The position numbers and the translations under genes are program-made. A DNA stretch of 18,980 bases from contig JAEZXM010000422.1 of NCBI GenBank assembly GCA_023419875.1, positions 1 to 18,980 of the forward strand. Direction: 5' to 3'. The DNA comes from Pseudomonadota bacterium. Lineage in GTDB: Bacteria > Myxococcota > Myxococcia > Myxococcales > Anaeromyxobacteraceae. The notes under the pieces were generated by a model. The model was given only the letters and a program-made list of their open reading frames with translations, was not told where the DNA came from and ran no database searches. Of this stretch, positions 8,494 through 15,842 are shown piece by piece (position 1 is the first letter of the stretch; the number at the start of each line of letters is the position of its first letter).

Positions 8494-9162
8494 TCAGTAG
8501 TGCTGCTGGACCTGCACCACGCCCGTGCTGGAGAGGATGATGAAGGTGTTCCGCTGCCCGAGATCCGGATTGGTCAGCGTGAAGCTGGCCCCGTTGCCCG
8601 ACGGCCGCTTGACCGCGTTCGTGTCGTAGAAGGTGGCCGCCCCGCGCGCATCGAACCGGATCGCGCCGCGCAGGTTCCGGGAGGCATCGGCGCTGCAGAA
8701 CGAGCAGGGCACCAACACGTTGATGGTGTCGAGCGGCGCCGGCAGCGCCGATCCCATCCCCGTGGCGGGCCCGAACTCGATGTCCCCGGGGAGATCGAGG
8801 TGCTCCACCCTCCCGCCGTCCGGGTACCGGAGCACCTCGGGATCGTAGCCGTCGAAGTCGAGGGCGCCGCCTCCGGCCATGAAGGTGAAGGTCGGGTCCT
8901 CGAGGACCACCACCCGCGCCGGCTTCTGGTCCGCTCGCTCCGGGAACAGCATGACGATGGTGTCGTGGCCGCTGGCCAGCGCCGACTGGCGTGCCCCGTG
9001 GATCAGGCCCTGGAGGTCGGCGGTCACGCTCGCCAGCGTGGCGCGTGGCCGCTGCCGGGAGATGTTGATGGCGATCAGCGAGGCGAGGAGGCCGAACACC
9101 GCCACGACGATCATCATCTCGATGAGCGTGAAGCCGTGCGCCGGGTTGCGGGTCGAGCTCAC
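8494..9162 (-). CDS. fimU: FimU/FimT (GspH-like) minor pilin, first gene of pilus operon
   Basis: Prepilin of 222 residues, GspH/FimT type. I choose GTG 9160-9162 because it follows the SD GGGAGG at 9168-9173 and gives a leader ending ...NPAHG, with cleavage after G10 and mature FTLIEMMIVVAVFGLLASLIAI. An in-frame ATG at 9312 would put 50 non-pilin residues in front. The helix continues with the typical pattern LASVTADLQGLIHGARQSALASG, and the C-terminal beta domain ends in SSTGVVQVQQHY. A CSFC pair (C153, C156) could form a disulfide. It heads the minor-pilin operon, so its promoter should lie in 9163-9347 unless the cluster is read through from the frz genes. Confidence 0.85.
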   Translation of the reverse strand: MSSTRNPAHGFTLIEMMIVVAVFGLLASLIAINISRQRPRATLASVTADLQGLIHGARQSALASGHDTIVMLFPERADQKPARVVVLEDPTFTFMAGGGALDFDGYDPEVLRYPDGGRVEHLDLPGDIEFGPATGMGSALPAPLDTINVLVPCSFCSADASRNLRGAIRFDARGAATFYDTNAVKRPSGNGASFTLTNPDLGQRNTFIILSSTGVVQVQQHY

Positions 9163-9167
9163 GTGAT

Positions 9168-9173
9168 CCTCCC
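9168..9173 (-). promoter_or_regulatory. Ribosome binding site deciding the fimU GTG start
   Basis: The minus-strand GGGAGG lies 5 bases before the GTG at 9160-9162. It is the best ribosome site in this region and agrees with the position of the prepilin leader. Confidence 0.75.
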
Positions 9174-9270
9174 GCGTTCTTCCCCATGCAATTCCAGGCG
9201 CTCCGGAGGGCGCCGCCTCGGGGACGGCGAAGCGCCGGACTTCCAGGAGGTTTCCTGCGTGTGCGACGAT

Positions 9271-9300
9271 CACGGCACCGCGCGCCTGCGCAGCGCCGTG
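9271..9300 (-). terminator. Possible hairpin after the frz-linked operon
   Basis: On the minus strand an 8-bp stem with one G.U pair (9293-9300 with 9271-9278) encloses a 14-base loop, starting about 47 bases after the stop of the small receiver gene. No T tract follows. It may be a weak terminator or processing site separating frz and pilus transcripts; in DNA this GC-rich, hairpins of this size also arise by chance. Confidence 0.25.
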
Positions 9301-9347
9301 CGTGGTGTGCAAGATCGTGCGGGGCCGCGGCGGTGTGGCCCGAGCTC

Positions 9348-9731
9348 CTACCAGATGATCGACTCCACGAGGTCGTCGATCAGATCGCCCAGCTTGTCGA
9401 TGCCGTGCGACTTCGAGAGGTAGCCGTCCGCGCCCGCCTGCTCGGCGATGGGCGCGAGCTCCTCGTCGGGCCGCGAGCTGAAGAGGATGATCGGGATCTT
9501 CTCGGTGTGAAAGTCCTGCTTCAGCACCCGCACGATGTCCTTGCCCGAGATGTCCGGCATCATGAGATCGGTGAGGATGACCTCGGGCTGGAACTGCTCG
9601 AGGAGGGCCTGGAACTCGAGGAGGTTCGAGGCCACCGCCACCGCGTGCCCCCGGTCCTCGAGCACGGCCTTCTCCATCTCGAGCGTGATGGGCGAGTCGT
9701 CGAGCAGGAGGATGCGCCGTTTTTCGGCCAT
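9348..9731 (-). CDS. Single-domain CheY-like response regulator linked to the frz operon
   Basis: Stand-alone receiver of 127 residues with no output domain. All signature residues are present: acidic pair D11-D12, phospho-acceptor D55 in LTDLMMPD, switch residue S85 in ILFSS and K107 in GADGYLSK. It would be a phosphorylation target, or a phosphate sink, for the FrzE-type kinase encoded upstream and would act by protein-protein contact. It begins 9 bases after the frzF stop, and its SD (AGGAG) reaches into the end of frzF, so it is the distal gene of the frz operon. The classical M. xanthus frz operon ends with frzF, so this is an addition. M. xanthus does use a single-domain regulator, FrzX, encoded elsewhere; whether this is its counterpart is untested. 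Confidence 0.9.
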   Translation of the reverse strand: MAEKRRILLLDDSPITLEMEKAVLEDRGHAVAVASNLLEFQALLEQFQPEVILTDLMMPDISGKDIVRVLKQDFHTEKIPIILFSSRPDEELAPIAEQAGADGYLSKSHGIDKLGDLIDDLVESIIW

Positions 9732-9740
9732 GGATGGCTC

Positions 9741-11258
9741 CTAGAGCGCCGCCAGCGCGTACTCCGCGGCGCGGGCGAACGCGCTCCCGTCCTCCGGGAT
9801 GTCGGGATAGTAGCCCAGGAACACCTGGCGTTTCCCCTCGGGGCGCCGGCGATAGGCTTCGAGCGCGTTCCGGTAGGAGAGCCGCGCGCGGGGGAGATCC
9901 TTTTGCGCCTCGCGGCTGCGCCCCAGGTAGTAGTGGGCGAGCGCGAGGTCGGGATCCAGGAACAGCGCGCGGGAGAGCTCCTGGGCCGCCTCCTCCGCCT
10001 GGCCGCTCGAGAGCAGGTGGATCCCGAAGAAGAGGTGCGCCTCGGCGCTGAGCGGCTCGAGCGCGAGGGCCGCGAGATAGCAGCGGTGCGCGGCGTCGTT
10101 CTGGCGGAGGACGCCGTAGAGGTTGGCGAGCGTGAGCCGGACGGCCAGGCTCTCCCCGCCGCGCTCCAGCATCCGCTCGAGCAGCTCGCGCGCGGCGCCG
10201 AACCGGCCGTCGGAGAAGAGCGCCACGGCGGCGTCGAGGTACTCCTGCGGCGCGAGCGGCGGCTCCGCGCCGGCGGCCGGCGCGTACGCCTCCCCGGGGA
10301 GCGGGACCGGCGTGTGGCTCGGCGGCGGCGGCGCGAGCTTCAAATGCTTCACCGGCGGTGGCGCCGAGGGCATCGGCACGAGGTGCGGGCGCGTGGTCTT
10401 GGTCGGCCCGGAGCGGACGGCGGTCTCCGGACGCCGGTAGACGAAGGCGCCGGCGATCTCGGTGAGCTCGAACCCCTCGAACAGCCGGAAGAGCGACTCG
10501 GAGTAGCCGAGGAACAGGTAGCCGCCGGGGGCGAGCGCGGAGTGGAACTGGCTCAGCACCTGCTGGGTGGTGGCGGTGTCGAAGTAGATGATGACGTTCC
10601 GGCAGAAGATCACGTCCCAGCCGCCCGCCTCGCTCGCCCGCGGGAAGATGCCGGAGACGAGGTTGTGGGGGCGGATGGCGGTGATGAGCCGGCGGAGAGA
10701 GGCCCGGACCACGTAGCGATCGCCCTCCGCGTCGAAGTAGCGCGACCGGAACGGCTCTCGCACCTCGCGGACCCGGCGCCCCTCGTACGAGCCGCGGGCG
10801 GCGAAGGCGACCGCCTCGGGGTTCACGTCGGTGGCGAGGATCTCGACCTCGTCCGGACCCGCCCCCGCCTCGGCCGCGGTCATCGCGATCGAGTAGGGCT
10901 CCTCGCCGGTGGCGCAGCCGGCCGACCAGATCGCCAGGCGGCGGCCCCCGGCGCGCGCGCGCGTGACGAGCCCGGGCAGGATCGCCTGCAGCGCCCCGAA
11001 CTGCCGCTCGTCGCGGAAGAAGCTCGTCTTGCCCACCGTGACGAGCGGGAGCAGGCGGCGCAGCTCCTCGTCCCCGGAGTCCGACTGGAGGACCTTCAGA
11101 TAGGCGGCCGAGCCCACGGCGGGCGGCTCGGGATCCTCGAGCCGGGCGGCCATGGCGATCCGGAGCGCGTTGTGGCCGTCCGGACGGATGTGGAGCCCGA
11201 CGCGCTCCTTCAGGATCGCCGCCAGCTCCGCCACCTGCTCCTGGGAGATGACGTTCAC
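9741..11258 (-). CDS. frzF: FrzF-like CheR methyltransferase with C-terminal TPR domain
   Basis: Chemoreceptor glutamate methyltransferase (505 residues) using S-adenosylmethionine. The N-terminal CheR all-alpha domain (about 1-85) is followed by the catalytic domain with the SAM motif WSAGCATGEEPYS (about 110-122) and DVIFCRNVIIYFD (about 215-227), ending near 272. A proline-rich linker (about 273-335) leads to TPR-like helices (about 336-470: SLAVRLTLANLYGVL, SAEAHLFFGIHLLSSG, LALAHYYLGRSREAQ). CheR fused to TPRs is the FrzF architecture; in M. xanthus the TPRs are thought to control which FrzCD sites are methylated. The start is GTG 11256-11258, overlapping the frzG stop by four bases (GTGA), with AGGAG just upstream, so translation is coupled. 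Confidence 0.9.
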   Translation of the reverse strand: MNVISQEQVAELAAILKERVGLHIRPDGHNALRIAMAARLEDPEPPAVGSAAYLKVLQSDSGDEELRRLLPLVTVGKTSFFRDERQFGALQAILPGLVTRARAGGRRLAIWSAGCATGEEPYSIAMTAAEAGAGPDEVEILATDVNPEAVAFAARGSYEGRRVREVREPFRSRYFDAEGDRYVVRASLRRLITAIRPHNLVSGIFPRASEAGGWDVIFCRNVIIYFDTATTQQVLSQFHSALAPGGYLFLGYSESLFRLFEGFELTEIAGAFVYRRPETAVRSGPTKTTRPHLVPMPSAPPPVKHLKLAPPPPSHTPVPLPGEAYAPAAGAEPPLAPQEYLDAAVALFSDGRFGAARELLERMLERGGESLAVRLTLANLYGVLRQNDAAHRCYLAALALEPLSAEAHLFFGIHLLSSGQAEEAAQELSRALFLDPDLALAHYYLGRSREAQKDLPRARLSYRNALEAYRRRPEGKRQVFLGYYPDIPEDGSAFARAAEYALAAL

Positions 11259-12271
11259 GGGACGAGCTCCTGGAGGACGCGGGGGATGTCGTCGAGCGGC
11301 AGCACCCGCTCGGCGGCGCCGAGCTCGATGGCGGCGCGGGGCATGCCGAACACCGCGCTCGTCGCCTCGTCCTGCACGAGGGTGGTGCCGCCCTCGTCGC
11401 GGATCACCTTGAGCCCCTCCGCCCCGTCCCGACCCATGCCGGTGAGCAGGACGCCGCAGGCGCGGGCCTGGTAGTGGCGCGCGGCCGAGACGAAGAGCGG
11501 CGTGACCGAGGGCCGGAAGGTATCCACCGCGGCGCCGTCCCAGAGCCGGACCCGGCCGGGCTCGACCAGGAGGTGGCGGCCGCTCGGGGCGAGCACCACG
11601 CGCCCCGGCCGCAGCGGCTCCCCGTCCAGCGCCTCGGCCACCCGGAGCGCGCACTCCTGGTCGAGCCAGCTGGCGAGACCGCCGGTGAAGCCGTCGGCGA
11701 TGTGCTGCACCACGGCCACCGGCACGGGGAAGGTCGCCGGGAGCCTGCGGAGGATCGCGGAGAGCGCGCGCGGCCCGCCCAGCGAGGCGCCGATCACCAC
11801 CAGCTCGGGCCGCTCCGCCCGCTTCGGCGGCGCGGGCCGCTTCTCGCGCAGGCCGCGGGGGTGGCGGATCACCTTCACGCCCGCGAGGAGGCGCAGGCGC
11901 GAGCGGAGGAGGTGGCCGTACTCCTCCAGGTCTGCCTCGCCGCGCGGCTTCTCGAGGATGTCGAGCGCCCCGAGGGAGAGCGCCCGGAAGCCCGCCGCCT
12001 GCGAGGGGTTCGCGGTGAGCACGAGGATCGGCGTCGGCGTCTCGGCCATGATGCGCGCGATGCCGGCGTACCCGTCGGCCTCGGGCATCTCCAGGTCCAT
12101 GGTGATGACGTCCGGCCGCTCCTTGCGCACGAGGCGCGCCGCCTCCTCGCCGTCTCGCGCCAGGCCGGCCAGCTCCAGGGCGCCGTCCTCCTCGACCACC
12201 CGGGCGAGCAGCTCGCGGAAGAGCTCCGAGTCGTCCGCCACCAGCACGCGGACCGGCCGGTCGGCGCTCAT
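11255..12271 (-). CDS. frzG: FrzG-like CheB receptor methylesterase/deamidase
   Basis: Cytosolic methylesterase (338 residues) that removes methyl groups from the FrzCD receptor. The N-terminal receiver domain has D13-D14, phospho-acceptor D59 in TMDLEMPE and K108 in ILEKP. A basic, Pro-rich linker (about 133-154) joins the esterase domain, whose catalytic triad is complete: S163 in GASLGGP, H190 in VVQHI and D282 in TGMGRDG. Length and domain order match CheB. The ATG at 12269-12271 overlaps the frzE stop by four bases (ATGA), and the 3' end overlaps frzF, so frzE-frzG-frzF form a translationally coupled chain. CheB identity is certain from motifs; the Frz assignment rests on gene order. Confidence 0.92.
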   Translation of the reverse strand: MSADRPVRVLVADDSELFRELLARVVEEDGALELAGLARDGEEAARLVRKERPDVITMDLEMPEADGYAGIARIMAETPTPILVLTANPSQAAGFRALSLGALDILEKPRGEADLEEYGHLLRSRLRLLAGVKVIRHPRGLREKRPAPPKRAERPELVVIGASLGGPRALSAILRRLPATFPVPVAVVQHIADGFTGGLASWLDQECALRVAEALDGEPLRPGRVVLAPSGRHLLVEPGRVRLWDGAAVDTFRPSVTPLFVSAARHYQARACGVLLTGMGRDGAEGLKVIRDEGGTTLVQDEATSAVFGMPRAAIELGAAERVLPLDDIPRVLQELVP

Positions 12272-14559
12272 GCCCCGACCCCGCACAGCCGGTCCATCGT
12301 CGCGGCCAGGCTCTCCGCGTCCAGCTCGCCCTTCACGAGGTACGCGTCGGCGCCGGCGTCCACGCCGCGGCGGCGCTCCTCGGGGGCGGAGAGGGAGGAG
12401 AGGATCAGGATGGGGAGCTTCACGAACCGCGGCGTCGCCTTGATGCGGCGGGTGAGGTCGATGCCGTCGAGCACCGGCATCTGCACGTCGGTGACGAGCA
12501 GGTGGAACTGACCGCCCTGGAGCTTCTGCCAGCCCTCCTCGCCGTCCACCGCCTCCTCCACGTCGTGGCCGAGCGAGCGGAGCAGGGCCGCCTCCGCCTC
12601 GCGGGCGATGGCGCTGTCGTCCACGAGCAGGATCTTGAGCCGCCGGCGGTCGCGCCCGCGGGAGAGCGCCGGCGAGGCCACCCGGCGGGCGGCGGCGACG
12701 AGGTCGGGGGTGGAGAGGAGCAGGGCCACCCGGCCGTCCTCCAGGGCCGCGGCCCCGGTGACGAACCGCATCCCCTTGAGGAACGCGCCCGGCGCCTTCA
12801 CCGCCACCTCGCGCTCCCCCTGCAGCCCGTCCACGACCACGGCCGCGCCCTCGGCACCGTGCCAGACGTAGGCCACCAGCGGCCGCTTCGAGCGCGGCCC
12901 GCCGTTGAGCGAGAGGAGCGGCCCGAGCGCCACCACCGGCAGGAGCCGGTTCCGGTAGCGCACCGCGCGGATGCCGGCCACCTCGGTGATGTCCTTCGCC
13001 TCGAGCCGGCCCACGCTGTCCACGTCGGTGGCGGGCAGGCCGTAGACGTCCTCGTCGATCCGGACGAGGAGGACCTTCATGAGGGAGAGCGACTGCGGCA
13101 TGCGCAGCGTGAACCGCGTGCCCTTGCCGGGCTCCGACTCCACCTGCACCGAGCCGCCGAGCGTGGTCATCTTCTTGCGGACCACGTCGAGGCCCACCCC
13201 GCGGCCGCTCGTCTCCCCCGCCTCCGAACGCGTCGTGAAGCCGGGGACGAAGATGAGGTCGAGCGCGGCGCGGGCGGAGAGGCCGGCGGCCTGCGCGTCG
13301 GCGATCATCCCCTTGCGCAGCGCGGCCTCCCGGATCGCGGCCGGGTCGATGCCGCGGCCGTCGTCCTCCACCGTGACCGCGAGGAGATCGCCGTCGGTGC
13401 GGGCGGTGATCACGATCTTCCCGGCCCGGGGCTTGCCCGCCTCGAGCCGGGCCTCCGGCGCCTCGATCCCGTGGTCGACCGAGTTCCGCACCAGGTGCAC
13501 GAGCGGGTCGTTGAGCGAGAGCAGGATCGCCTTGTCGACGCCGGTCTCCGCCCCCTTCACCACGCACTCCACCTCCTTGCCCTGCTCGCGGGCCATGTCG
13601 CGGGCGGCGCGGGGGAAGGCGGCGAGGATGCCGGAGAGCGGGATGAGGCGGGCGGCGCCGATCCGCTCCGCGAGCTGTCCGAACTGGGCGTGTGCGGTGG
13701 ATGCGGCCTCGCTCTGCTGCCGGGCGAAGCGGAAGGTGTCGGAGCGCAGGAGGTGGACGTCGCCCTCGATCAGCTCCACGAGGCGCGTGTTCCGGGCGTC
13801 GCGGACCCGCTCCGCGAGGACGATGATCCGGTCGGAGAGCCGCGCCCACCGGGCGAAGAGGCCGTTCAGCTCCTTCGAGCGCCGGATGGACCGCGCCCCC
13901 TCGACCAGCATGTCGCCCGCGAGGGCGGCGATCTCGTCGAGGCGATCGACGTCCACGCGGATGGACGAGGTCTGCTTGTCGCCGCGGACCTCGACGCGGT
14001 CCTCGGCACGCCGCAGCGGGTGCTCCGGCTTCGCGGGCGGCTCCGGCGCGGCCTTCGCCTCCGGTCCCTTCTGCTCCTTCTGCTCCGTCTGCTCCTTCTC
14101 TTCCTTCTGTCCCTTCCGTTCCTTGGCCCTCGGCTCCTTCTCCTTCTTCTCCTTCGCCTGGGGCTCCTGGGCCGCCGCCGCGCCGTCCACGCCGATGAGG
14201 CTCCGGAGCCGCTCGGCCGTCTTCTTCGCCACGTCCCCGCCGTCCGGGGGCGCCTCGAGCAGCGGGACGATCGCGTCGCAGGCGGCGAGCAGCGCCTCCA
14301 CCTGCGCCTGCGGCACCGTCTCGGGGGAGGCCTTGAGCAGGTCCTCCGCCGCGTGCACCACGACGGAGATCCCCACGAAGCCCATCATCCGCGCCTCGCC
14401 CTTGAGCGTGTGGAGCTCGCGCGCGAGCTCCTGCCGCCCGTCGGCGTCGGCCGCGCCCCGCTCGAGCTCGAGCAGGACCCCGGAGATCTTCTCCACGCGG
14501 TCCGCGGTCGTCTCGCGGAACCGCGGGAGCAGCTTCTGGCGGATGTCCTCGGCGGGCAT
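12268..14559 (-). CDS. frzE: FrzE-like CheA histidine kinase with C-terminal receiver
   Basis: Hybrid kinase of 763 residues. Domains in order: Hpt with phospho-acceptor H50 in ELHTLKGEARMMG; a low-complexity Lys/Glu/Gln linker (about 133-172); dimerisation helices after residue 200; ATPase domain with N-box N359 in HLVRNSVDHG, G1 EDDGRGID and G2 SGRGVGLDVV; CheW-like domain (about 500-625); and a receiver with D647-D648, D691 in LLVTDVQMP and K743. All catalytic residues are intact. CheA-receiver fusion is the FrzE architecture; in M. xanthus the attached receiver restrains kinase activity and FrzZ accepts the phosphate. No classical P2 domain is recognisable, and the charged linker takes its place. 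ATG 14557-14559 follows frzCD by 30 bases with GAGGG upstream. Confidence 0.92.
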   Translation of the reverse strand: MPAEDIRQKLLPRFRETTADRVEKISGVLLELERGAADADGRQELARELHTLKGEARMMGFVGISVVVHAAEDLLKASPETVPQAQVEALLAACDAIVPLLEAPPDGGDVAKKTAERLRSLIGVDGAAAAQEPQAKEKKEKEPRAKERKGQKEEKEQTEQKEQKGPEAKAAPEPPAKPEHPLRRAEDRVEVRGDKQTSSIRVDVDRLDEIAALAGDMLVEGARSIRRSKELNGLFARWARLSDRIIVLAERVRDARNTRLVELIEGDVHLLRSDTFRFARQQSEAASTAHAQFGQLAERIGAARLIPLSGILAAFPRAARDMAREQGKEVECVVKGAETGVDKAILLSLNDPLVHLVRNSVDHGIEAPEARLEAGKPRAGKIVITARTDGDLLAVTVEDDGRGIDPAAIREAALRKGMIADAQAAGLSARAALDLIFVPGFTTRSEAGETSGRGVGLDVVRKKMTTLGGSVQVESEPGKGTRFTLRMPQSLSLMKVLLVRIDEDVYGLPATDVDSVGRLEAKDITEVAGIRAVRYRNRLLPVVALGPLLSLNGGPRSKRPLVAYVWHGAEGAAVVVDGLQGEREVAVKAPGAFLKGMRFVTGAAALEDGRVALLLSTPDLVAAARRVASPALSRGRDRRRLKILLVDDSAIAREAEAALLRSLGHDVEEAVDGEEGWQKLQGGQFHLLVTDVQMPVLDGIDLTRRIKATPRFVKLPILILSSLSAPEERRRGVDAGADAYLVKGELDAESLAATMDRLCGVGA

Positions 14560-14589
14560 GGGCGTCGACCACCCTCGGTGAAGCCCCCG

Positions 14590-15828
14590 CTACTCCACCT
14601 TGAACCGCTTCACGAGATCCGCGAGCCGCTCGGCGAGCTTGGTGAGCTCGGCCGCCGCGCCGGTCGCCTGCTTGGAGCCGGCCTGCGCCTGCCGCGTGAC
14701 CTCCTCGATCTCCGACATGGACTGCACCACCTGCTCGGTGGCGGTCCGCTGCTGCTGGGTGGCGAGGTGGATGACGCGCGCGGCGTCGCTCGTCTCCTGG
14801 ATGCCGGAGAGGATGCCCGTGACGCTGGTCATCGCGTGCCCGCCCAGCTTCTCGCCCTCGGCGGCGTTCTTCTTGTTGCCGTCCGACGCCTCCTTGGCGG
14901 CGTGGGTGGCCTCCCGGATCTCGGTGATGAGGTTCTTGATCTCCTTCGTCGACTCCATGACGTTCTCGGCCAGGCGCCGCATCTCGGCCGCGACGATGGA
15001 GAAGCCCCGGCCGGCCTCGCCGGCCTTCGCGCCCTCGAGGGCGGCGTTGAGGGCGAGCAGGTCGGAGCGGTCGGCGATCTCGTCGATCACCTCGACCACC
15101 GTGCCGATCCGCTCCACGCGCTTCGACAGCTTGGCGATGGCGTCGTCCACCTCGACCGCGTTCTGCTTCACGCTCTCCATCGAGGACATGAACGACTTGA
15201 TCGCCCCCTCGCCCTGGCGCGCGCCGACCAGCGTCTGCTCGGCGATGGAGGCCACCATCTGCGCGTTCTCCGCGATCTGGTGGGAGGCGCCCTTCAGCTC
15301 CTCCATGGTGGCGGTGGTCTCGTGGATCGCCGAGGCCTGCGCGCTCGTGGAGGACTCGTTCTGCGTGGCCGCCGCCAGCACCTCGGCCGACGAGGTCGAG
15401 AGCTGGAGCGCCGCCTCGCGGATCTCGGTCACGAACTTCTTGAGCGTCTCCATCACCTGGCCGATGCCGGCGATGAGCGGCGTCAGCGCCGCGTCGGAGA
15501 CGCCGAGGCGCAGGGTGCCCGAGAGGTCGCCCTGGATGACGAGCCGGATCATGGCCTCGATCGCCTCGTCCACGCCGGAGGTGACCACCTGGATCCGCTG
15601 GCGCGCCTCCCGCGTGTCGGAGAGGGCGCGGGAGGCGGCGGCGTTGGCCTGCTCGGCCACGCTGCGGAGCGCCGGGTCGGCGAAGCTCGTCACGTCGAGG
15701 CGGTCCTCGAGCTTCCCTTCGGAGAGCCCGTGGAGGAAGTGCACCAGGCGTCCGGCCTCCCCCTTGGGAGCGCGGCCCTTCGGCTGCTGTGCGGGGCTCT
15801 CTTCGTCGATGTCGAACGGATCGGCCAT
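14590..15828 (-). CDS. frzCD: FrzCD-like cytoplasmic methyl-accepting chemoreceptor
   Basis: Soluble chemoreceptor of 412 residues without transmembrane segments, close to the length of M. xanthus FrzCD (about 417). The N-terminus (1-25) is acidic, then Pro/Lys/Arg-rich (QQPKGRAPKGEAGR). A middle region (about 26-135) precedes a long coiled-coil hairpin whose tip, DLLALNAALEG followed by GEAGRGFSIVAAEMRRLAENV, lies near residue 258 and is the kinase/CheW contact. Gln/Glu-rich arms hold the methylation sites. The C-terminus ends RFKVE without a CheR-tethering pentapeptide. ATG 15826-15828 has SD GAGAGGA. It lies between frzB and frzE, as in the M. xanthus operon. In that species FrzCD clusters on the nucleoid through a basic N-terminal tail; the short basic stretch here could serve the same role (inference). 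Confidence 0.92.
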   Translation of the reverse strand: MADPFDIDEESPAQQPKGRAPKGEAGRLVHFLHGLSEGKLEDRLDVTSFADPALRSVAEQANAAASRALSDTREARQRIQVVTSGVDEAIEAMIRLVIQGDLSGTLRLGVSDAALTPLIAGIGQVMETLKKFVTEIREAALQLSTSSAEVLAAATQNESSTSAQASAIHETTATMEELKGASHQIAENAQMVASIAEQTLVGARQGEGAIKSFMSSMESVKQNAVEVDDAIAKLSKRVERIGTVVEVIDEIADRSDLLALNAALEGAKAGEAGRGFSIVAAEMRRLAENVMESTKEIKNLITEIREATHAAKEASDGNKKNAAEGEKLGGHAMTSVTGILSGIQETSDAARVIHLATQQQRTATEQVVQSMSEIEEVTRQAQAGSKQATGAAAELTKLAERLADLVKRFKVE

Positions 15829-15842
15829 CTGGTCCTCTCTCG

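Larger units (their letters stand above)
9163..9347 (-). promoter_or_regulatory. Intergenic leader between the small receiver gene and the minor-pilin operon
   Basis: This 185-base gap separates the last frz-linked gene from fimU, both on the minus strand. It should hold the pilus promoter or a read-through leader. I looked for sigma-54 (-24/-12) spacing and for sigma-70 boxes and found no convincing match. It contains a possible hairpin at 9271-9300 and a short inverted repeat CAGGA-N4-TCCTG at 9244-9257, centred about 90 bases before the fimU start, which could be an operator. Nothing else is recognisable. Confidence 0.35.

Noticed and set aside
9163..9312. N-terminal extension of fimU from an in-frame ATG at 9312.
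   Set aside because: It would add 50 residues before the prepilin leader, whereas GTG 9162 has a good SD and leaves a normal short leader.
9200..9347. A sigma-54 promoter for the minor-pilin operon, as pilA has in M. xanthus.
   Set aside because: TGG and TTGC elements occur (for example around 9190-9205), but none has the required -24/-12 spacing.
9186..11474. A 762-codon plus-strand open frame opposite the small receiver gene and frzF.
   Set aside because: Antisense shadow: Arg/Glu/Leu-rich with no motifs, opposite an intact CheR and receiver.
14055..14160. Tandem DNA repeat or mobile-element footprint.
   Set aside because: The triplet-like repetition is explained by Lys/Glu/Gln codons in the FrzE linker; no direct repeats or inverted ends flank it.
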